Position numbers and translations under genes: made by a program. The notes under the pieces were generated by a model. That model worked only from the letters and a program-made list of their open reading frames with translations. It had not been told where the DNA came from and did no database searches. A stretch of DNA of 9,517 nt from Anaerolineae bacterium (lineage in GTDB: Bacteria > Chloroflexota > Anaerolineae > Aggregatilineales > Phototrophicaceae), in NCBI GenBank assembly GCA_020848855.1, contig JADLHH010000414.1:1-9517 (forward strand). Reading direction: 5' to 3'. Below are positions 4,949 through 9,517 of this stretch, in pieces (the stretch's first letter is position 1; each line of letters begins with the position of its first letter).

Positions 4949-7615
4949 ATGCAGGAAAGCGATCTCACCAACGCGCTGAGCAACGACATCCGGCTGCTCG
5001 GCGGCTTACTGGGCGTCATTATCCGCGAGCAGCACGGCGAAGATGCCTTTCAGCTTGTCGAACAGGTGCGCGCCGAAGCGAAAGACCGGCGCAAGGGTGA
5101 TACCGACGCCGAAGCCGCTCTGCGCGCCACCATCGACCAGTTGGACATCCCCTCGCTGAATGTGCTGACCAAAGCCTTCAGCAACTATTTCCAGTTGATC
5201 AATATCGCCGAAGACCAGCAGCGCATCCGCGTGCTGCGCATCCGGGAAGCCAAAGGCGAGCTGAACGAATCCATCGGCAGCGCCATCGCGTCGATGCGGG
5301 CGGCGGGCATCGACGCCGCGCAGATGCGCACCCTGATCGACCGCGTGCGCGTGCGGCTGGTAATGACCGCGCATCCGTCCGAAGCCAAGCGCAAAGAGGT
5401 GCTGATCAAACTGCGGCAGATTGCCCGAATGATCGCCTGGAAGGACGAAAAACGCCTGCTGCCGCGCGAACTGCGCGAACTGGAAACGACCATCTGCGAG
5501 GAAATCGAAGAACTCTGGCAGACGCGCCCGACGCGCGCCTCACGCCCGAAAGTCGAGGATGAAGTCGATTTCGGGCTGTATTTCATCACGTCGGTGATCA
5601 TGGACGTGACGCTCGATCTGTACGACGAGCTTCGCTATGCGCTGGACGAACACTACCCCGACGCCGACTGGTCGCAGCTTCCGCCCGTGCTGCAGTTCGC
5701 ATCGTGGATCGGCGGCGACCGCGACGGCAACCCCAACGTCACCGCCGACGTGACGCTGGAGACGCTGCACACGCTGCGTCAGGCAGCGCGGCAGGTGTAC
5801 CTCAACGAGATCGCCTTCCTGCGCGACCACCTCACCCAGTCCACCTATGAAATCGATGTGTCGACCGCGCTGATTCAGCGGGTGCAAAGCAGCATCCTGC
5901 CGGATCAGTCGCCGGACGAACTGTATCGGTTGATGATGGATGCCATCTGGGAACGGCTCGACCACGACGCATACGGCTCGCACCACGACCTGCTCGACGA
6001 TCTGCTGGTCGTGCGCGACAGCCTGGTAGCGAATCACGGCGAATATGTCGCCAACGGCACGCTGCGCCGGCTGATCGAGAAAGTGCGGCTGTTCGGGCTG
6101 CACCTCGTACCGCTCGATATCCGCGAGGATGCCCGGCTGCAGCGCTCGACCGTCGCCGAACTGCTGCACTATTACGGGCAGGTCGAAAACTACGCCGAGC
6201 TTTCCGAAGACGAAAAACAGGCGCTGCTCACCCGCGAGATCACCAACCCGCGCCCGTTCTTCCCCATCGACCCACAGTTTTCGGACACGACCAACCGCAT
6301 CATCGCCACCTGGCGCATGATCGCCCGCGCGCACCGGCAGTACGGCAGCACATCTATCGACAGCGTGATCGCCAGCATGAGCGCCGCGCCGAGCGATACG
6401 CTCACCATGCTGCTGTTCGCCCGCGAAGTCGGCGTGCAGGATTCGGTCGATCTCGTGCCGCTGTTCGAAACCATCGACGACCTGCGCGGCGCGGCGGGCA
6501 TTATGGAAGCGCTGTTCACCAACCCGGAATACCACAAACACCTCGAACGGCGCGGGATGCGTCAGCAGATCATGCTCGGCTATTCCGACAGTAACAAGGA
6601 CGGCGGCTATTTCTCATCCAACTGGAACCTGTACACGGCGCAGCAGGCGCTCGCCGAAGTGTGCGTCCGGCACGCCGTCAAGCTGGAGCTGTTTCACGGG
6701 CGCGGTGGCAGCATCGGGCGCGGTGGTGGTCCCACCAACCGCGCCATTCTTGCCCAGCCGTCCAACGCCTTTCAGGGTCCCATCAAGATCACCGAACAGG
6801 GTGAAGTGATCGCCTACCGGTATGGCAACGAGGAAATCGCGCGGCGGCATTTGAATCAGGTGATGAATGCCGTCCTGACGGCGCTCGGCACGCCGTCAAA
6901 TGCCGAGGTGCGCCCGGAGTGGCTGGCGGCGATGAACGCGCTCTCGACCACCAGCGAGGAAACGTACCGCACTTTCGTCTATGGCACGCCCGGCTTCCTC
7001 GATTACTGGTATCAGGCGACGCCGATCAACGAACTGGCGCGCTTGCCCATCGGCAGCCGCCCGGCAAAGCGCAGCAAAGGCGGCTTCGAATCGATCCGCG
7101 CTATCCCGTGGATGTTCTCATGGATGCAGAGCCGCGCCATCATCCCAAGCTGGTACGGCGTCGGCACGGCGCTGGAAGCTTTCTGCGCCAGCGGCGGCGG
7201 ACTCGACACGCTCCGGCAGATGTTCCGCGAATGGTCGTTCTTCCACGCGCTGATCGAGAACGTCGAACTCGACATCGCCAAAGCAGACCTGGAGATCGCC
7301 CGGCTGTATGCCGATCTGGTCACCGACCCGCGCATCCGCGTGCAGATTTACGACCAGATGCAGGACGAGCACGCCCGCGCCAGCCGCCAGATTTGCGCCA
7401 TCATGGGGCAGTCCGAGCTGCTGGACCACACCCCGGTGATGCAGCTTTCCATCGAGCGGCGCAACCCATATGTCGACCCGCTCAACTACATTCAGGTATC
7501 GCTGCTGCGCCGCCTGCGCCCGCTCCCACCCGGCACCGAAGAATACGACACTCTGCTCGACGCGGTGCTGGCGAGCGTCAACGGCATCGCCGCCGGCATG
7601 AAGACGACGGGGTAG
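4949..7615 (+). CDS. ppc: Phosphoenolpyruvate carboxylase
   Basis: PEPC carboxylates phosphoenolpyruvate with bicarbonate to give oxaloacetate and phosphate, refilling the TCA cycle; it is a cytoplasmic, Mg-dependent homotetramer. The 888-residue product matches the bacterial family length (E. coli 883). Visible signatures are TAHPSE with the catalytic His at 142, WIGGDRDGNPNVT at 253-265, YSDSNKDGG from 545, HGRGGSIGRGGGPTNRAI from 583, WMFSWMQSRAIIPSWYG from 721 and the C-terminal GIAAGMKTTG. Two departures stand out. TAHPSE replaces the usual TAHPTE, and T886 replaces the Asn equivalent to E. coli N881, an aspartate-inhibitor ligand. The other three inhibitor ligands appear kept (R591, K778, R838). 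The ATG at 4949 was chosen because AAGGGG lies 8 bases upstream; earlier in-frame TTG or ATG codons at 4883-4892 fall inside the promoter. It is divergent from the secreted-protein gene on its left. Confidence 0.97.
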   Translation: MQESDLTNALSNDIRLLGGLLGVIIREQHGEDAFQLVEQVRAEAKDRRKGDTDAEAALRATIDQLDIPSLNVLTKAFSNYFQLINIAEDQQRIRVLRIREAKGELNESIGSAIASMRAAGIDAAQMRTLIDRVRVRLVMTAHPSEAKRKEVLIKLRQIARMIAWKDEKRLLPRELRELETTICEEIEELWQTRPTRASRPKVEDEVDFGLYFITSVIMDVTLDLYDELRYALDEHYPDADWSQLPPVLQFASWIGGDRDGNPNVTADVTLETLHTLRQAARQVYLNEIAFLRDHLTQSTYEIDVSTALIQRVQSSILPDQSPDELYRLMMDAIWERLDHDAYGSHHDLLDDLLVVRDSLVANHGEYVANGTLRRLIEKVRLFGLHLVPLDIREDARLQRSTVAELLHYYGQVENYAELSEDEKQALLTREITNPRPFFPIDPQFSDTTNRIIATWRMIARAHRQYGSTSIDSVIASMSAAPSDTLTMLLFAREVGVQDSVDLVPLFETIDDLRGAAGIMEALFTNPEYHKHLERRGMRQQIMLGYSDSNKDGGYFSSNWNLYTAQQALAEVCVRHAVKLELFHGRGGSIGRGGGPTNRAILAQPSNAFQGPIKITEQGEVIAYRYGNEEIARRHLNQVMNAVLTALGTPSNAEVRPEWLAAMNALSTTSEETYRTFVYGTPGFLDYWYQATPINELARLPIGSRPAKRSKGGFESIRAIPWMFSWMQSRAIIPSWYGVGTALEAFCASGGGLDTLRQMFREWSFFHALIENVELDIAKADLEIARLYADLVTDPRIRVQIYDQMQDEHARASRQICAIMGQSELLDHTPVMQLSIERRNPYVDPLNYIQVSLLRRLRPLPPGTEEYDTLLDAVLASVNGIAAGMKTTG

Positions 7616-7646
7616 CACCATCGCACCCCTGCCATGCGAAATCACT

Positions 7647-7672
7647 GCCGGGATTCCATTCAGGACTCCGGC
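7647..7672 (+). terminator. Weak stem-loop downstream of ppc
   Basis: GCCGG (7647-7651) pairs with CCGGC (7668-7672), with an internal loop and an inner TCC/GGA helix around ATTCA. It lies 32 bases after the ppc stop. No T-run follows, so if it ends transcription it is not a standard intrinsic terminator. No better candidate is visible before the next gene. Confidence 0.25.
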
Positions 7673-7782
7673 GATCCCTTTCGCCGTGTTCCCGCGACAA
7701 ACCAAACAGCACGCCCCTGCCCGGCAAAATGGTGCTAGGATTCACGGCGTCGTTTAGTGACGCAGGAAATCGAGGTGAGATT

Positions 7783-9255
7783 GTGAGACGGCAGTTGGTT
7801 TTGGCTGTGCTGGTCGCGCTGGCGGTTGTGAGCATGGTGTGGGCGCAGGAAAACACGCTCAGCTACGGCACGCCGGTTGAGGGCGCGATCAGCGGCGTGA
7901 ATTTTCAGGAAGACTGGACGCTCAGCACGGCGTCGGCGGATCGGCTGATGGTGCAGGTCGAGCGCACCGGCGGCAACCTGATTCCCCAGGTCAGTATCAT
8001 CGACGCGAACGGCGGCGAGATCGCCCAGAGCTACGGCTCCGACTATACTTACGCCGCCGCCGAAATTGACGATTTCACGCTGCCTTCCGCCGGGACGTAC
8101 ACGATCCGGGTGACCCGCTACGGCGATGAGACGGGCGAGACCAAAGGCAGCTACTCGCTGGAAGTGACCCCGCTGGGCACAGCCGAGGATAACCCCAACA
8201 ACCAGTTCGTGATCAGCGACATTCAGCCCGATACGCCACTCGACGGCGAAATCACCGCGACTCACTGGCGGCATCTGTACACGTACACCGCGCAGGCGGG
8301 CGATGTCATCGACGTGATCGCCCGGCGCACCGGCGGCACACTGACGCCGGTCGTGCAGGTGCTGGACGCCAACGACACCGCGCTGATGACGGGGTACAAC
8401 CAGAGCGCCTTCGCCGAAACTAGTCAGGTGCCTCTGCCGGCAGCCGGCACGTATACCATCGTCGTCAGCCGCGAGAGCGACCAGAGCGGCTACACCCTGG
8501 GAACCTACGAACTGACGGCACGGCTGATCGGCGCGGGCGAAGGCAGCCCGCTACTGGAAGGACTCGCCGGAACGGTTGTGTACAACCAGCCGCTGACCGG
8601 CAGCATCAGCGGCGAGCGCTGGTACGATGACTGGCAGTTGACCACCGACGCGAGCGACACGATCACGCTGAACGTGACGCGCACCGACGGCGACCTGAAG
8701 CCGGAAGTCATTCTGCTTGGCGGCAGCGGTCAGGAACTCTATCATGGCTATGTCGACCAGACGGATGCCGCAGCCACGATTAACCCCTATACGTTCGATG
8801 GCGCGGGAAGCTATATCGTGCGCGTCAGCCGTGAGAGCGGGCAAACCGGCGAAACGACCGGCGCATACGCGCTGACCGTCACACTCAACGGCACGGGCGA
8901 AGACAGCCCGGCGCTCATCGAACCGGTCGGTGAAGTCACGCTCGGCGAGCCGGTCGAAGGCGAAATCACCAATGCGAAATGGGAGAACGTCTGGACGTTC
9001 GAAAGCGCGCAGGGCGGCAGCGTCACCGTACGCGTCGAGCGCACCAGCGGCACGCTCTCGCCTATGATCTATATCTGGGACGCCAACGGGCAGGAAATGT
9101 ACAGCGCGTACCCTGCCAACACCCGCGATTCCGCCGAGATGACCAGCTATTCGCTGCCGGGAAGCGGCACGTATCGCATCGTCGTCAGCCGCGAAAGCGA
9201 CCAGGACGGCTACACCGTCGGCGGCTATCAACTCACGGTCAGCGCGGCGGGCTGA
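7783..9255 (+). CDS. Secreted protein of four tandem PPC-like beta-sandwich repeats
   Basis: Translation from GTG at 7783, preceded by AGGTGAG, gives 490 residues. A Sec signal peptide (MRRQLVLAVLVALAVVSMVWA) is probably cut before Q22; there is no lipobox. The rest is four repeats of 118-120 residues, roughly 25-140, 141-260, 261-380 and 381-490. Each has a G-x-I-x-G/T opening, an R-T-x-G-x-L-x-P strand, an 'xDANGxE'-like turn, and a closing 'GTYTIRVSRES' strand with centres at residues 105, 223, 343 and 463, then Y-x-L-T. This is the layout of bacterial pre-peptidase C-terminal (PPC) or related calcium-binding-like sandwiches. There is no enzymatic domain, so binding or cell-surface structure is likely; the partner is unknown. 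Repeats 2 and 4, and 1 and 3, are most alike. The frame is open upstream to 6919 inside ppc, but that extension is out of frame with ppc and spurious. Confidence 0.9.
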   Translation: MRRQLVLAVLVALAVVSMVWAQENTLSYGTPVEGAISGVNFQEDWTLSTASADRLMVQVERTGGNLIPQVSIIDANGGEIAQSYGSDYTYAAAEIDDFTLPSAGTYTIRVTRYGDETGETKGSYSLEVTPLGTAEDNPNNQFVISDIQPDTPLDGEITATHWRHLYTYTAQAGDVIDVIARRTGGTLTPVVQVLDANDTALMTGYNQSAFAETSQVPLPAAGTYTIVVSRESDQSGYTLGTYELTARLIGAGEGSPLLEGLAGTVVYNQPLTGSISGERWYDDWQLTTDASDTITLNVTRTDGDLKPEVILLGGSGQELYHGYVDQTDAAATINPYTFDGAGSYIVRVSRESGQTGETTGAYALTVTLNGTGEDSPALIEPVGEVTLGEPVEGEITNAKWENVWTFESAQGGSVTVRVERTSGTLSPMIYIWDANGQEMYSAYPANTRDSAEMTSYSLPGSGTYRIVVSRESDQDGYTVGGYQLTVSAAG

Positions 9256-9269
9256 CCAACATTCACGAC

Positions 9270-9296
9270 AGGGGCGTCTGCAAACCGGGCGCCCCT
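9270..9296 (+). terminator. Probable stem-loop terminator after the four-repeat protein gene
   Basis: AGGGGCG (9270-9276) pairs with CGCCCCT (9290-9296), and the helix can extend by T-G, C-G and T-G pairs. It begins 15 bases after the stop codon. The downstream sequence is AT-rich (CATTCATATATG) but lacks a continuous T-run on either strand, so efficiency is uncertain. Confidence 0.5.
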
Positions 9297-9317
9297 CATT
9301 CATATATGCAATTAAGA

Positions 9318-9345
9318 TTGTAATTTTCCTGCTTTTCCATATAAT
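9318..9345 (+). promoter_or_regulatory. Candidate promoter in an AT-rich island
   Basis: TTGTAA (9318-9323) and a perfect TATAAT (9340-9345) are 16 bases apart on the plus strand. They sit in a segment (9297-9360) with only about 25% GC, against 60% or more around it. Chance AT-richness could produce the boxes. No start codon with a ribosome site follows before the palindromic repeat, so any product would be a non-coding RNA or a gene beyond the window. Confidence 0.35.
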
Positions 9346-9443
9346 TTGACAGAATATAGTGGAGGTCAGCCGAGCCATAGACGCCTACTGTCAGGGTCAT
9401 CGCATCAAATTTCACACAGGGTTTCCAATGGTTCACAACGCTC

Positions 9444-9503
9444 TTGTAGGGGCGAACCCACGTGTTCGCCCGCTGGGGCAGACACACAGGTCTGCCCCTA
9501 CAA
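9444..9503. repeat. Compact palindromic repeat with two internal hairpins (dispersed-repeat type)
   Basis: A perfect 10-bp terminal inverted repeat, TTGTAGGGGC (9444-9453) and GCCCCTACAA (9494-9503), bounds the element. Inside are two hairpins: GGGCGAAC / GTTCGCCC (9450-9457 with 9464-9471, 6-base loop) and GGGGCAGAC / GTCTGCCCC (9475-9483 with 9490-9498, 6-base loop). The two hairpins are related to each other, as GGGGC plus four bases plus a CAC-containing loop. Elements of this GTAGGGGCG style are common between genes in Chloroflexota and cyanobacteria, from general knowledge. No transposase is present, so it would be a non-autonomous or REP-like element. Confidence 0.75.
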
Positions 9504-9517
9504 AACACCTATGACCC

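Noticed and set aside
5540..6541. Minus-strand open frame (333 codons) inside ppc
   Set aside because: It lies wholly within ppc, antisense to conserved PEPC motifs, with a His/Arg/Val-rich shadow composition.
7118..7705. Minus-strand open frame (195 codons) over the 3' end of ppc
   Set aside because: It is antisense to conserved PEPC motifs and has no independent signal.
9296..9508. 70-codon minus-strand frame as an intact gene
   Set aside because: Its first half is translated palindromic repeat and there is no ribosome site. Only the AT-rich tail might be a remnant, reported as a finding instead.
9428..9514. Short plus-strand frame starting ATGGTTCACAAC across the palindromic repeat
   Set aside because: About 28 codons, mostly translation of the repeat itself, with no ribosome site.

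Overview
The window is a GC-rich (roughly 60-65%) bacterial chromosome segment with ordinary housekeeping content plus two exported beta-sandwich proteins of unclear role. The gene mix suggests Chloroflexota, probably Anaerolineae-like. The pointers are an S-box (SAM-I) leader on metK, several exported proteins with PPC-type repeats, and a GTAGGGGCG-type dispersed palindromic repeat at the right end. This is inference from style and family knowledge; no rRNA or other phylogenetic marker is present.

Layout, left to right. (1) 1-660, minus: the first 220 residues of a class I SAM-dependent methyltransferase, cut by the window edge. (2) 795-1742, minus: a single-pass membrane-anchored protein of unknown function. 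(3) 1743-2018: a non-coding interval holding the metK terminator, built into one of two inverted copies of a double-hairpin element. (4) 2019-3251, minus: metK (S-adenosylmethionine synthetase), preceded at 3270-3502 by a complete SAM-I riboswitch module: promoter, aptamer and intrinsic terminator. (5) 3510-4805, minus: a secreted two-part protein with an LppX/LolA-like N-terminal part and a C-terminal PPC-type domain. (6) 4806-4948: a divergent promoter region. (7) 4949-7615, plus: ppc, phosphoenolpyruvate carboxylase. (8) 7783-9255, plus: a secreted protein made of four tandem PPC-like repeats. (9) 9256-9517: a terminator-like hairpin, an AT-rich island with a perfect TATAAT box, and a compact two-hairpin palindromic repeat.

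How the parts relate. The best-supported circuit is SAM homeostasis: SAM made by MetK should bind the leader of its own mRNA and terminate transcription. A SAM-consuming methyltransferase lies two genes downstream on the same strand, but a terminator after metK and a gap before the methyltransferase argue against one transcript. The ppc gene is anaplerotic and stands alone under its own promoter. The two exported proteins flanking it share PPC-type domains (a protein domain, unrelated to the gene name ppc) but differ in architecture.

I see no phage, transposase, CRISPR, toxin-antitoxin or defence genes, and nothing that amounts to a new multi-gene system. The items most worth a second look are the inverted double-hairpin pair after metK, the riboswitch expression platform, the replaced allosteric residue at the PEPC C-terminus, the alternating ABAB repeat history of the last gene, and the AT-rich island with its palindromic repeat.
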